Both the position numbers and the translations under genes were made by a program. The notes under the pieces are model-generated. The model did no database searches and was not told the origin of the DNA. It worked only from the letters and a program-made list of their open reading frames with translations. Shown here piece after piece: positions 20,084 to 29,041 of a stretch of 64,000 bases of DNA. This DNA is from Candidatus Planktophila sulfonica. GTDB taxonomy: Bacteria; Actinomycetota; Actinomycetes; Nanopelagicales; Nanopelagicaceae. Within the stretch, counting starts at the first letter, position 1. The number at the start of each line of letters is the position of its first letter. The stretch spans positions 248,001 through 312,000 of the forward strand of contig NZ_CP016773.1 in the NCBI RefSeq assembly GCF_002288065.1. The letters are read 5' to 3'.

Positions 20084-20401
20084 ATGAGCCCGCGTAAGAA
20101 TTATCCCAAAAAACGTAGGCCTAAAAGTGGCGATGATGAACCAATCACAATCGCTTCTAATCAAAGTTTTGAAGAAGATGACAATGGTTTGTGGATCGTT
20201 AGAAAGTTAACCGGATCTGCTGCAAATAAACCGTATCGCTGTCCTGGTTGCGACCAAGTAATTCCGATGGCAACGCCACACACAGTTGCATGGCTTGATG
20301 GCGATGAAGATAACCGCAGACATTGGCACAACGCTTGCTGGACCAAGCGAAACAATCGCCGCCCACGCACTGAACGCACGCGCAACGCTCCTAGATATTA
20401 A
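20084..20401 (+). CDS. Conserved actinobacterial small Cys/His protein
   Basis: A 105-residue protein with a basic N-terminus (SPRKNYPKKRRPK), a central YRCPGCDQVI motif, then HTVAW and RRHWHNACW, and an Arg-rich tail. CxxC plus His/Cys suggests a metal-binding mini-domain. Proteins with this motif order are common in actinobacteria and carry vague labels such as ATP/GTP-binding protein; I see no nucleotide-binding motif. ATG 20084 is preferred over 20066 because of the -10 spacing. Its stop shares TTAA with the convergent aldehyde dehydrogenase. Confidence 0.7.
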   Translation: MSPRKNYPKKRRPKSGDDEPITIASNQSFEEDDNGLWIVRKLTGSAANKPYRCPGCDQVIPMATPHTVAWLDGDEDNRRHWHNACWTKRNNRRPRTERTRNAPRY

Positions 20402-21876
20402 CCGAGGCGTCCCTTTAGCAATTTAGTTACCTTCACAATTAACTTATCGCTTCCTGCCGTACGAGAGAAACTTGTAAATGCAATCGGCAATTGGAATCTG
20501 GCACGCACAACAGTGCGCGGATAAGTGAATTCGAGAATTCCTTCAGGGCCGTGGATACGTCCGTAGCCGCTATCTTTCACGCCACCGAATGGCACTGAAT
20601 CAACAGCTGCAAATGAGATCACAGAGTTAATGGCAACCATGCCAGTGTGAAGCTGTGAAGCAATGTGCTTGCCGCGACGCTTCGACCAGACTGCAGCCCC
20701 AAGTCCATATCGGCTGTCATTGGTCAGGCGAATCGCTTCAGCCATTGTTTTCACGCGATTGATTGCAATTGTTGGTCCGAAAGTTTCTTCAGTCATTGCA
20801 ATCGAATCTTCGGGAACATCGCAGAAGATCACTGGCTCAACAAAGGGAGCCTTTACCGATCCAGAGCCACCCATCAAAACTGTCGCACCACGTGCGATTG
20901 CATCATCGATATGAGATTGAATAATCGGAATCTGCTTGGGCATTGTGGTTGGCCCATATTTTCCATCTCCTGGTGCACCTGGACGTATATCTTTCGCAAT
21001 CTCAAGGACTTTCTCAATGAACTTATCTGCAACTCGTTCATCAACATATACGCGCTCTGCGCCGATACATGTCTGGCCGGCATTGGAAAAAGCTGACCAG
21101 ACTGTGGCATCAGCAGCACGCTTGATATCAGCATCGTGAGCGACGATGACAGGATCTTTACCGCCGCATTCAAGGACAACGGGGGTCATGTGGGCCGCGC
21201 AGGTTGCGGCAACAATCTTTGCGGTTCTCGTTGAACCTGTGAAAGCTAACTTATCGATGCCACTTTCGCAGAGGAATTTTCCTGTTTCACCAAGACCGGT
21301 AATGCAGGTAAATACATCGGCAAAGAGAGATGAATCTATAAATGATTGTGCGAGGTATTCACCGACTGCTGGCGTGTATTCACTTGGTTTGAAGACAACG
21401 GTATTGCCGGCGGCGAGTGCATAAGCGATAGAACCAAGGGGAGTAAAGACGGGATAGTTCCAAGGTCCGATGACACCAACGACTCCCACAGGAGATCTTT
21501 CAACAGTTGCTGACATATTTGCCATCAGTAAACCAGGAGAGCGATGAGAGGTGCGCATTACAGATTCTGCGTGACGTGCAGCCCACGCAATGTGACCTGC
21601 TGCAAGGGAAGCCTCGAGCTTTGCATCACTAACTGGCTTTCCAGTTTCGAGTGAGACTAGCTCTGAGAGTGAATCAATATTGTCGAGCAGATCAGTGCTC
21701 CACTTGAGCAAGACTTTGCGACGTCCACGAAAACCCAGATCGCGCCATTCGCGTGAAGCTTCACGGGCACGTTCAACGGCAGCAACGACGGCTGTCTCGT
21801 TATAAATCTCGTGAGAAGAGATCACTTCATTTGTTACTGGATTATGCGAATCGAATGTTGTCGTTGAGTCAGCCAT
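20398..21876 (-). CDS. NAD(P)-dependent aldehyde dehydrogenase
   Basis: Oxidises an aldehyde to the acid. The catalytic cysteine is C270 (NAGQTCIGAE) and the general base E236 (LECGG). The Rossmann FTGSTRTAK and the IGPWNYP cofactor segments are intact. The start is taken at 21876 because the -10 box TAGTCT lies 6 bases before that ATG; an ATG two codons upstream would sit within the promoter. It resembles succinate-semialdehyde or broad-substrate dehydrogenases; the substrate cannot be told. The length of 492 is normal. Confidence 0.9.
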   Translation of the reverse strand: MADSTTTFDSHNPVTNEVISSHEIYNETAVVAAVERAREASREWRDLGFRGRRKVLLKWSTDLLDNIDSLSELVSLETGKPVSDAKLEASLAAGHIAWAARHAESVMRTSHRSPGLLMANMSATVERSPVGVVGVIGPWNYPVFTPLGSIAYALAAGNTVVFKPSEYTPAVGEYLAQSFIDSSLFADVFTCITGLGETGKFLCESGIDKLAFTGSTRTAKIVAATCAAHMTPVVLECGGKDPVIVAHDADIKRAADATVWSAFSNAGQTCIGAERVYVDERVADKFIEKVLEIAKDIRPGAPGDGKYGPTTMPKQIPIIQSHIDDAIARGATVLMGGSGSVKAPFVEPVIFCDVPEDSIAMTEETFGPTIAINRVKTMAEAIRLTNDSRYGLGAAVWSKRRGKHIASQLHTGMVAINSVISFAAVDSVPFGGVKDSGYGRIHGPEGILEFTYPRTVVRARFQLPIAFTSFSRTAGSDKLIVKVTKLLKGRLG

Positions 21877-21882
21877 GAGCAA

Positions 21883-21892
21883 AGACTAGACT
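21883..21892. promoter_or_regulatory. Overlapping divergent -10 boxes
   Basis: The decamer AGACTAGACT holds both boxes. On the minus strand TAGTCT (21883-21888) serves the aldehyde dehydrogenase; on the plus strand TAGACT (21887-21892) serves the hydrolase. They share two base pairs, and the two start codons are only 23 bases apart, so the promoters should be mutually exclusive. Confidence 0.7.
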
Positions 21893-21899
21893 CCCAACT

Positions 21900-22610
21900 A
21901 TGTCGGAACCAATCCGCCCCAGCACAATTCTTCCGGGTCTACGCACACCTTTTACGGTGACCACCGAAGATGGCCAGACTTTAATCGGCGAAGTAAGCGC
22001 ACCGCTAGATAACCCAACTGCTGCAATTCTCTGTTGCCATCCCAACCCAACAGGTGGCGGAATGATGGATAGCCATATCTATAAAAAGGCTGCCAACCGC
22101 CTACCTGGAATGGCTGGCATCACCGTTGTTCGTTTTAATACTCGTGGCACAACCAGTGAAGCCGGAACAAGTACCGGTACATACGACAATGGTCGCGCAG
22201 AAAAATATGATGTGGAAGCAATGATTCGCTACTGCTTCGATACTTTAAAACTCACGCAGCTCTGGGTTGTTGGTTGGTCATTCGGAACCAGCATTGCAAT
22301 TAGCCATGCCCGCGATCCACGCGTTAAAGGACTCATTCTCTTAAGTCCCACACTTCTCGATATCGTCGATGGCGACCTTGAATTCTGGGCTCACGATGGA
22401 AGACCAATCACAGCGCTTATTCCAGAACATGATGATTACTTAAAACCTGATCAAGCAAAGGTTCGATTCGCGGTTGTTCCACAGATCAATCTCATTGCAG
22501 TTGATGGTGCAAAGCACTTATGGGTTGGCGAACCTTATGTTCATCGCGTTCTATCGGAAATTACTCAGATAGTGGCGCCGGAACGACTTCCGTTACCAAC
22601 TGAGATCTAG
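21900..22610 (+). CDS. Alpha/beta hydrolase
   Basis: A 236-residue cytoplasmic hydrolase. The nucleophile elbow is GWSFG with S127, the oxyanion region is CCHPNPTGGGMMDSHI (about 45-60) and the catalytic histidine is probably the one in DGAKHLW. The HPNPTGGGMMDS stretch is like the small hydrolases related to E. coli YfhR and plant-type carboxylesterases. The substrate is unknown. It shares its promoter region with the divergent aldehyde dehydrogenase, which may point to linked roles. Confidence 0.85.
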   Translation: MSEPIRPSTILPGLRTPFTVTTEDGQTLIGEVSAPLDNPTAAILCCHPNPTGGGMMDSHIYKKAANRLPGMAGITVVRFNTRGTTSEAGTSTGTYDNGRAEKYDVEAMIRYCFDTLKLTQLWVVGWSFGTSIAISHARDPRVKGLILLSPTLLDIVDGDLEFWAHDGRPITALIPEHDDYLKPDQAKVRFAVVPQINLIAVDGAKHLWVGEPYVHRVLSEITQIVAPERLPLPTEI

Positions 22611-22624
22611 CGATTGAAAGCTAG

Positions 22625-23740
22625 TTAAGACTTCTCAGTGCGAGGATAGACAACTTCTTCCAGGATAAGGATGATCGAAGCAGCGACAGGTACTGCCAAG
22701 AGTCCACCAACTAGACCAAGAAGTGATGTTCCCAAGAGTGCAGCAATGATTGTGACTGCGCCCGGAACATTGAGTGTGCGCTTCATAATCTTGGGAGTCA
22801 GAATGTAATTTTCGACTTGGACGTAAACAACGTATCCAACGAAGGCAATGACACCGACTGTGACAGATTCAGTCAGAGCAATGATGGTGAAGATTGCCGA
22901 ACCAATAAAGTGGCCAATCAAAGGAACCAATCCACAGATGAAGATGATGATTCCGATTGCAATAGGGGATGGCAGGCCAAGGAGTGCTCCAAAGATTGTC
23001 ATAAAGAGAGCTGCAAAGAAGGAGACCAGAATCTGGCTACCAACGAAGGCGCCCACGCGGGAAATAATCGCTTCGGTAAGAGCTGCTACACGTGGTCTGC
23101 GGCTTGCAGGAACAAGCTTCAAACCAAGCTCAGTTGCTTGTGGCAACGATGTGATGAAGTAGAGAGTGAGAACCAAGATTGTGAGCGCAGTAAATGTTCC
23201 AGAGAGAACAGACTTTCCAACACCGATTACTCCACCAAATGCTGTAATCAGAAGCGTTCCATCAGAAGTAACACTATTTAACTTCTTCTGAAGAGAATCG
23301 ATAACACCATATTGATCATTGAGGTTTGCAATAGTTGTGTTGTTCTTGAGGTTCTCAAGAAGTGCGGGCGCTGTCTCAATCAGGTGTGTTCCTTGCGTGA
23401 CTAGCGGCGGAACTACGAGAGCTGCAAAGAGTCCGACAAAGGCAATGACTGCAACGAAAATAACTGTAACTGCGCCCGCTCGAGATAGTCCGCGTCGACG
23501 AATTGCTTCGACAGCAGGATTAAGGCCAGTTGCCAAGAAGAGTGCAACGAGAATCAATACAAAGACGCCGGAAGCGCTAGCAAGTGCTCGCATCATGACA
23601 AATGCGGTGAGAGCCCCCACTGTTGCCACAAAACCGAAATAGAAGGGATGTCCGCGGTCGATAGGTGCGCCAGCGGCACCAAAATCAGGAGTTGCGGGTG
23701 ATTCTTTTGGTTTTCTCTTCATGCGCTCTGAAATGGCCAT
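22625..23740 (-). CDS. AI-2E family (PerM-like) transporter
   Basis: A 371-residue membrane protein with about eight transmembrane helices and the AI-2E/UPF0118 pattern: an N-terminal helix pair, a long extracytoplasmic helical loop (about 100-160), and the C-terminal GFVGYVVYVQVENYILTP-type motif (VQVENYILTPKIM). Members include exporters of quorum signals and Na+(Li+)/H+ antiporters; the substrate is not predictable. The -10 box TACAAT stands 5 bases before the start. Confidence 0.87.
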   Translation of the reverse strand: MAISERMKRKPKESPATPDFGAAGAPIDRGHPFYFGFVATVGALTAFVMMRALASASGVFVLILVALFLATGLNPAVEAIRRRGLSRAGAVTVIFVAVIAFVGLFAALVVPPLVTQGTHLIETAPALLENLKNNTTIANLNDQYGVIDSLQKKLNSVTSDGTLLITAFGGVIGVGKSVLSGTFTALTILVLTLYFITSLPQATELGLKLVPASRRPRVAALTEAIISRVGAFVGSQILVSFFAALFMTIFGALLGLPSPIAIGIIIFICGLVPLIGHFIGSAIFTIIALTESVTVGVIAFVGYVVYVQVENYILTPKIMKRTLNVPGAVTIIAALLGTSLLGLVGGLLAVPVAASIILILEEVVYPRTEKS

Positions 23741-23745
23741 GCTTT

Positions 23746-23766
23746 ATTGTAAAGGTACGAGAGAAT
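23746..23766. promoter_or_regulatory. Divergent leaderless promoters (AI-2E permease and DUF4032 gene)
   Basis: Minus-strand TACAAT (23746-23751) is 5 bases from the ATG at 23740. Plus-strand GAGAAT (23761-23766) is 6 bases from ATG 23773. The start codons are 32 bases apart. Confidence 0.55.
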
Positions 23767-23772
23767 AACCCC

Positions 23773-25020
23773 ATGGCCTTACGGATAACTGGACTCGGCG
23801 AAGAAATCGCAGCAGTCACAGGCCTACCGTGGAATGTGCCTCTGGAAGAGTGGCCCGAAGACCCAATGCTCGCCGAGAAGCGCGGAATCTCGCGCCACAT
23901 CGTGCGCTTGGTCCGTTCTACCGATGATCCTGACTCTGAGGTCTATGCGGTTAAAGAGACTGTCTCTGAATTCGCTAACCGCGAATACAAAATTCTTCGC
24001 GAGCTAACACACCTTGATTCTCCAAGCGTGCAATCGATTGCCGTAATTGAAGGTCGTACCGATAAGAATGGCGAAGAACTTCCTTGCGCACTCGTTACTC
24101 GCTTCTTGCCTTACTCACTTCCATATCGCGTAGTTCTGAGCGACAAGACTGTGACTGCAGAAGATGTCACCTTGATGGCTAATGCGCTAGCGCTTCTACT
24201 TGTTCGCCTGCACTTGCTTGGTTTTTGGTGGGGCGACTGTTCACTTTCCAATACGCTCTTCCGCCGAGACGCTGAGGCGTATGCGGCATATCTTGTAGAT
24301 GCTGAGACTGGTGAGTTCCAAAAGACTTTGACTGCCGGTCAACGCGAACACGATCTAGAAATCGCACACTTCAACGTTGCGGCAGAACTTGAAGATTTGC
24401 AGCTGTCTGGAGTTCTTTATCCAGGAATGGATCCAATCCGTGCAAGTACCGCACTCATTAAGCGATACCACCGTCTTTGGTCTGCACTGAAAGATCGCCA
24501 AGTACTCGACCCAACTGATCGCCACGCAGTTGAACGCGCAATGCGCCAGTTGCATGACCTTGGCTTTGCAGTGGAAGAAGTATCTGTATCGATGGAAGAG
24601 GGCGAGAACGAAGGCAAGTTGGTCTTCCAGCCCAAGCTTGTTGCTGCCGGGTATCACAAGAACCGTCTTCGTGAGTTGATGGGTCTTGAAACTGAAGAGC
24701 TACAGGCAAAGCGACTGCTTGCATCATTCGATCGCTTTAGAGGCCGCGAAAAATCTCCTAAGCCACCGATGCATGATTCAGCAAAGCGTTGGCTCGATGA
24801 AGTATTTCGTCCGACAGTAAATTTGATTCCACCAGAGCTAGAAGGACGAATTGAACTTGCTCAATTTTTCCATGAAGCCCTTGAACACCGCTGGTATTTG
24901 AGTGAGCGCGCAGGCCACGATGTTGGACTAGAGTTTGCTGCGAAGTCATATGTAACAGAAGTTTTGCCATACCGTCGCGACTCTGGAGTCGATGTACGCG
25001 TTGATGGCGCGATGCAATAG
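23773..25020 (+). CDS. DUF4032 protein with kinase-like fold
   Basis: A 415-residue protein of the actinobacterial DUF4032 family. The N-terminal half has a kinase-like order: YAVKETVSEFANREYKIL (Lys and Glu), then LHLLGFWWGDCSLSNTLF with a Brenner-like D..N pair, and AYLVDAETGEF as the metal-binding Asp. The C-terminal half is family-specific. A role as a small-molecule or lipopolysaccharide-type kinase is inference. ATG 23773 is fixed by the -10 GAGAAT; a longer open frame upstream overlaps the divergent gene. Confidence 0.8.
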   Translation: MALRITGLGEEIAAVTGLPWNVPLEEWPEDPMLAEKRGISRHIVRLVRSTDDPDSEVYAVKETVSEFANREYKILRELTHLDSPSVQSIAVIEGRTDKNGEELPCALVTRFLPYSLPYRVVLSDKTVTAEDVTLMANALALLLVRLHLLGFWWGDCSLSNTLFRRDAEAYAAYLVDAETGEFQKTLTAGQREHDLEIAHFNVAAELEDLQLSGVLYPGMDPIRASTALIKRYHRLWSALKDRQVLDPTDRHAVERAMRQLHDLGFAVEEVSVSMEEGENEGKLVFQPKLVAAGYHKNRLRELMGLETEELQAKRLLASFDRFRGREKSPKPPMHDSAKRWLDEVFRPTVNLIPPELEGRIELAQFFHEALEHRWYLSERAGHDVGLEFAAKSYVTEVLPYRRDSGVDVRVDGAMQ

Positions 25021-25033
25021 CGAGGAAGATGCC

Positions 25034-25894
25034 ATGAGTTTGCCACCTAATTTTTCACAAGCGTTTGATCTCAGCTCACTTGGAAAGCCAAAGGCAGATA
25101 CATCAACTCCAGCTCCAGGCCTCGAAGTAACCGCGCAAAATTTACAGACCGAAATTCTTCCGCTCTCGGAAACCAAGCCAGTTGTCATTTTATGTTGGAC
25201 TCCTCGCTCTATTGAATCCCTCGAACTTCTTCGCACTCTAGGAAAACTTGAAGCAGAAGATGCAGGAAAGTGGGTCCTTGCTTACGTCAATATCGACGAA
25301 CAGGCGCCAGTGGCTCAAGCTTTGCAAGCGCGAACAATTCCTTACGGTGTTGTCTTCATCGGAGGACAAGCAATTCCATTCTTAGAACAACCGCTGAGTG
25401 AAGCGCAACTTCGCGAAGTTATTCTGAAAATTCTGACTGTCGCAGCCCAACAGGGAATCGGTGATGAACCAGTCGAAGCGACTGAACCTGAAGAGGATGA
25501 AGCACTTGCGGCCCTTGATCAAGGTGATTACGCAACTGCCGAGGCTGCATATAAGCGATTGCTCGCCAGAAAACCAAACGATAATTATGCAAAGTTAGGC
25601 CTTGCCCAAGTTCAACTTCTTGCACGCACTCATGGCGTCGATGCAGCGAAGGTAATGGAAGAAGCCGTAAAGAACCCTGACGATATTGAACTTCAGATCC
25701 AATGTGCCGACGTTGAAGTAATGAGCGGCTATCTCGAGCCAGCATTTGATCGTTTGCTTCGGCTCTTGGTTCTCTTTGACGGAGACGAACAGAAGCGCAT
25801 TAAAGATCGCCTCCTCGAGCTCTTCGCCCTGGTTGACCCAGCAGATCCACGCGTTATTAAGGCTCGAAATCAGCTTGCGAATGCCCTTTTCTAA
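25034..25894 (+). CDS. YbbN-like thioredoxin-fold/TPR protein without CxxC
   Basis: Residues about 25-125 fit a thioredoxin fold (VVILCWTPRSIESLELL ... IPYGVVFIGGQ, cis-Pro region). Residues about 150-285 are helical TPR-like repeats, as in YbbN/CnoX co-chaperones. The active-site CxxC is lost (CWTPRSIE), so it cannot do dithiol exchange; actinobacterial YbbN proteins often lack it. ATG 25034 has GAGGAAG upstream. It overlaps the next gene by one base (TAATG). Confidence 0.8.
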   Translation: MSLPPNFSQAFDLSSLGKPKADTSTPAPGLEVTAQNLQTEILPLSETKPVVILCWTPRSIESLELLRTLGKLEAEDAGKWVLAYVNIDEQAPVAQALQARTIPYGVVFIGGQAIPFLEQPLSEAQLREVILKILTVAAQQGIGDEPVEATEPEEDEALAALDQGDYATAEAAYKRLLARKPNDNYAKLGLAQVQLLARTHGVDAAKVMEEAVKNPDDIELQIQCADVEVMSGYLEPAFDRLLRLLVLFDGDEQKRIKDRLLELFALVDPADPRVIKARNQLANALF

Positions 25895-27099
25895 TGGCTA
25901 AAGATATTCACCATAGGTTAGAGCAGAGACTTCTACATACGGTCTTCTTCCTCTTTGGCTTTGGAATCATGGCGTGGGTTCCGCGTTTTCCTGAAGTTAA
26001 GGCAAATCTAGGTCTACAAAATGGTGCATTCGGTTCATTGATGAGTACCGGTTCCATCGGAGCATTCTTTGGTCTGCTCACAGTTGGCCACATCATCCAT
26101 AAATATGGCGCTCTTAAAGTAACAATCGCATCGATACTCATTCTCTTTTCAAGCTTAGGTGTGCTCGTTCACCTCAATTCAAGTTTCTTATTCCTTATCT
26201 TCAATATCGCCTTTGGTTTCGGAATTACGGCTGTGCATGTATGTCTAAATAGCCAGGGCTTTCACTTCTTAGAGCGCAGCAAAATCAATCTGATCACAAG
26301 CACTGCCGGATACTGGAGCGCAGGTGCACTCAGCACAGCAATTCTTTCGGGTGTTTTAGTCGGCCGAGTTGGTCTCGTAGCTCACGTCAACTTCTTATGT
26401 GTAGCACTTACAATCGCAATGATTGCAATCGTCTTAAGACTTCGTCCTGTCTTGCTTGAATCCAATACAGATTCTGATCATGATTACTCGATCAAAGATA
26501 TCTTCACCGGTTTCAGAATTGATTGGCCGGTAAGTCTTGGAATGGCCTGCGCTGTCTATCTTGAATTTGCGATCGGTGACTGGGGAACAATCTTTACAAA
26601 AGATCGCCTCGATATCGATGCGGGCCTCAGCACTGCGCCATACATTGTCTTTACAGCGATGATGATCTTTGGTCGTCTTCTTATCCATCGACTAATTCCT
26701 CGTGCGCCACTAGATCTCTGGGTTAAGCGCGCTGCGTTATTAGCTGGCGCTGGCTTCGGAATCTGCATCATCACTGCAACTCACTTGCCTGCAACTCTGA
26801 AGTGGTGGTCTTACGGCCTCTTCGTTCTAGCCTTCTTCTTCGCAGGCTTGGGCTCATCATTCTTAGGACCTTCCTTCTTTGCCGCAGCAAACCGCCGCTC
26901 ATCCCTTCCTAGCGCTGTAGTTGTGGGCCAATTTGGCGTCGTCAATAACGTGCTGCTCTTTGGAATAAAATGGATTGTTGCTTGGACAATTCAATTCACG
27001 GGATCAATTGCGCTAGCGATGATGATTCCAACGGTAATGATGTTGGCAACTGTCTTCTTTGCAGATTCACTCAAAGAAAGCTCAAAGTCTAAAGTTTAA
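25894..27099 (+). CDS. MFS transporter (YbjJ-like)
   Basis: A 401-residue carrier with twelve predicted helices. The N-terminal FGFGIMAWVPRFPEVKANLGL and the loop after helix 2 place it in the same subfamily as E. coli YbjJ and as the second MFS gene in this window (56337-57506). The substrate is unknown; sugars or drugs are possible. Its stop shares TTAA (27096-27099) with glgB on the other strand. Confidence 0.85.
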   Translation: MAKDIHHRLEQRLLHTVFFLFGFGIMAWVPRFPEVKANLGLQNGAFGSLMSTGSIGAFFGLLTVGHIIHKYGALKVTIASILILFSSLGVLVHLNSSFLFLIFNIAFGFGITAVHVCLNSQGFHFLERSKINLITSTAGYWSAGALSTAILSGVLVGRVGLVAHVNFLCVALTIAMIAIVLRLRPVLLESNTDSDHDYSIKDIFTGFRIDWPVSLGMACAVYLEFAIGDWGTIFTKDRLDIDAGLSTAPYIVFTAMMIFGRLLIHRLIPRAPLDLWVKRAALLAGAGFGICIITATHLPATLKWWSYGLFVLAFFFAGLGSSFLGPSFFAAANRRSSLPSAVVVGQFGVVNNVLLFGIKWIVAWTIQFTGSIALAMMIPTVMMLATVFFADSLKESSKSKV

Positions 27100-29033
27100 A
27101 CGCGCTCAAACCAGACTGTGGCAAGAGGCGGGATTCTCACCTTTGCATACAAGTTGGTATCAACATCGACAGCAAATGAGTTGTTGGTAATTCCGCTGCC
27201 GCCATATTTAAGATCATCTGTATTTACGACTTCACGCCATACGCCTGAAACCGGAAGTCGAAGTGAATATTGCTCGTGTGGAACAGGTGAGAAGTTAGTT
27301 ACGCAGACAACCGGAATTCCCTTATCTGACCAGCGCACAAATGCAAGAGTGTTACCGGCTCCATCATCGCCAACGATCCACTGGAATCCATCAGCGAAGA
27401 TATCTTTCTCCCACATCGATGGAAGCCCTTTGTAACTCATGTTGATATCGGCAAGAGCTTTCTGGACACCGTTATGTTCTGCAAATTCGGTGAGGTACCA
27501 CTGAAGCCCTACTTCTTGGTTCCACTCATTGTTCTGTGCAAACTCTTGTCCCATAAAGAGCAACTTCTTACCTGGGTGCGCCCACATAAATCCATATAGT
27601 GCGCGAAGTGTTGCCAGCTTCTGCCAGCGATCTCCTGGGAATTTATTGACCAGGGAACCTTTACCGTGAACAACTTCATCGTGAGAAAGCGGCAGCATAA
27701 AGTTTTCAGACCACGCATAAAGAATCGAGAAGGTAATTTCATTGTGGTGGAACATGCGGTGAATGGGTTCGTGCTGCAGGTATTCGAGAGTGTCGTGCAT
27801 CCAACCCATATTCCATTTAAATCCAAAGCCAAGGCCGTTACTCGAAGTCTCTTTAGTGACTCCACCCCAGGCAGTTGATTCTTCGGCGATCATCATGATG
27901 CCTTGGTGGTGCTTGTAAGCAGTTGAAGTCGCCTCTTGTAGAAGCTGAACTGCCTCGAGGTTTTCTCGTCCGCCGAACTTATTTGGCAACCATTCGCCTT
28001 CTTTACGTGAGTAATCGAGATAGAGCATGGAAGCCACTGCATCAACGCGAAGGCCATCGATATGGAACTCTTCTAACCAGTACAGAGCGCTAGCAACAAG
28101 GAAGTTACGTACTTCATTGCGACCAAAGTTAAAGATGAGAGTGCCCCAGTCAGGGTGTTCTCCTAAACGAGGATCGGCATGCTCGTAAAGTGCTGTGCCA
28201 TCAAACTTTGCCAGCGCCCATTCATCTTTAGGAAAGTGCGCTGGAACCCAGTCGAGAATGACGCCAATGCCTGCTTGGTGAAGGGCATCAACAAGGAAGC
28301 GGAATTCATCCGGTGAACCAAAACGAGAAGTGGGTGCAAAGAAAGAAGTAACTTGATATCCCCATGAAGGCGAATATGGGTGTTCGGTAATTGGCAGGAA
28401 TTCAACGTGAGTAAAACCTTGTTCAAGTACATATGCAACAAGTTCATCGGCCATCTGTAGGTAAGAAAGACCTGGTCGCCATGAACCAGCATGGACTTCA
28501 TAGACCGAGACAGGGGAGCGCCAAGGTTGGTAGCTCTTTCTCTTTTCCATCCACTGTGAATCGTTCCAGTTGTAATTCGATTCAGTGACAACAGATGCTG
28601 TGCGCGGAGGATGTTCTGTGGCACGCGCCATTGGGTCTGCGTGATCTACCCAGGTGCCATTGATGGTGCAGATTGCAAACTTGTAACAAGTATTTGGTCC
28701 AACGTCTGCCACAAAGATTTCCCAAATTCCTGTCGAACCTGCGCGCACCATTGGGTGTGTATTGCGATCCCAGAAGTTGTGATCGCCAACAAGGCTGACC
28801 GCTTGGGCGTTGGGAGCCCAGACAGAGAATGCTGTTCCGATAAGTGAGCCATCTGCATCGCGCTTGATGTGAGCTCCGAGTACATCCCACAAGCGTTCGT
28901 GGCGACCTTCAGAGATGAGATGGAAGTCGAGTTCACCCAGAGTTGAATATGGATTGAGGTATGAACCCTGAGGAAGATAGTTATTTTCTTCACCCGCTGC
29001 ATTGCTCTTAAAGAGGCGGGAGAAAAAAGACAT
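27096..29033 (-). CDS. glgB: 1,4-alpha-glucan branching enzyme
   Basis: Introduces alpha-1,6 branches into glycogen or the GlgE glucan. A CBM48-like N-terminal domain (about 40-135) precedes the GH13 barrel. The nucleophile aspartate is in DGLRVDAVASM, the acid/base glutamate in MMIAEES, and the third carboxylate in LPLSHDEVVHG. The length of 645 is typical of the shorter class. It lies directly after glgE. TAAGAT 5 bases before the ATG could provide its own start of transcription. Confidence 0.96.
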   Translation of the reverse strand: MSFFSRLFKSNAAGEENNYLPQGSYLNPYSTLGELDFHLISEGRHERLWDVLGAHIKRDADGSLIGTAFSVWAPNAQAVSLVGDHNFWDRNTHPMVRAGSTGIWEIFVADVGPNTCYKFAICTINGTWVDHADPMARATEHPPRTASVVTESNYNWNDSQWMEKRKSYQPWRSPVSVYEVHAGSWRPGLSYLQMADELVAYVLEQGFTHVEFLPITEHPYSPSWGYQVTSFFAPTSRFGSPDEFRFLVDALHQAGIGVILDWVPAHFPKDEWALAKFDGTALYEHADPRLGEHPDWGTLIFNFGRNEVRNFLVASALYWLEEFHIDGLRVDAVASMLYLDYSRKEGEWLPNKFGGRENLEAVQLLQEATSTAYKHHQGIMMIAEESTAWGGVTKETSSNGLGFGFKWNMGWMHDTLEYLQHEPIHRMFHHNEITFSILYAWSENFMLPLSHDEVVHGKGSLVNKFPGDRWQKLATLRALYGFMWAHPGKKLLFMGQEFAQNNEWNQEVGLQWYLTEFAEHNGVQKALADINMSYKGLPSMWEKDIFADGFQWIVGDDGAGNTLAFVRWSDKGIPVVCVTNFSPVPHEQYSLRLPVSGVWREVVNTDDLKYGGSGITNNSFAVDVDTNLYAKVRIPPLATVWFERV

Positions 29034-29041
29034 GCGTAATC

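Noticed and set aside
20665-21096. 143-residue frame opposite the aldehyde dehydrogenase
   Set aside because: Antisense to conserved catalytic regions; composition is that of a shadow frame.
22817-23281. 154-residue frame opposite the AI-2E permease
   Set aside because: Asn/Asp/Cys-rich translation typical of the reverse complement of membrane-protein codons; no homologous features.
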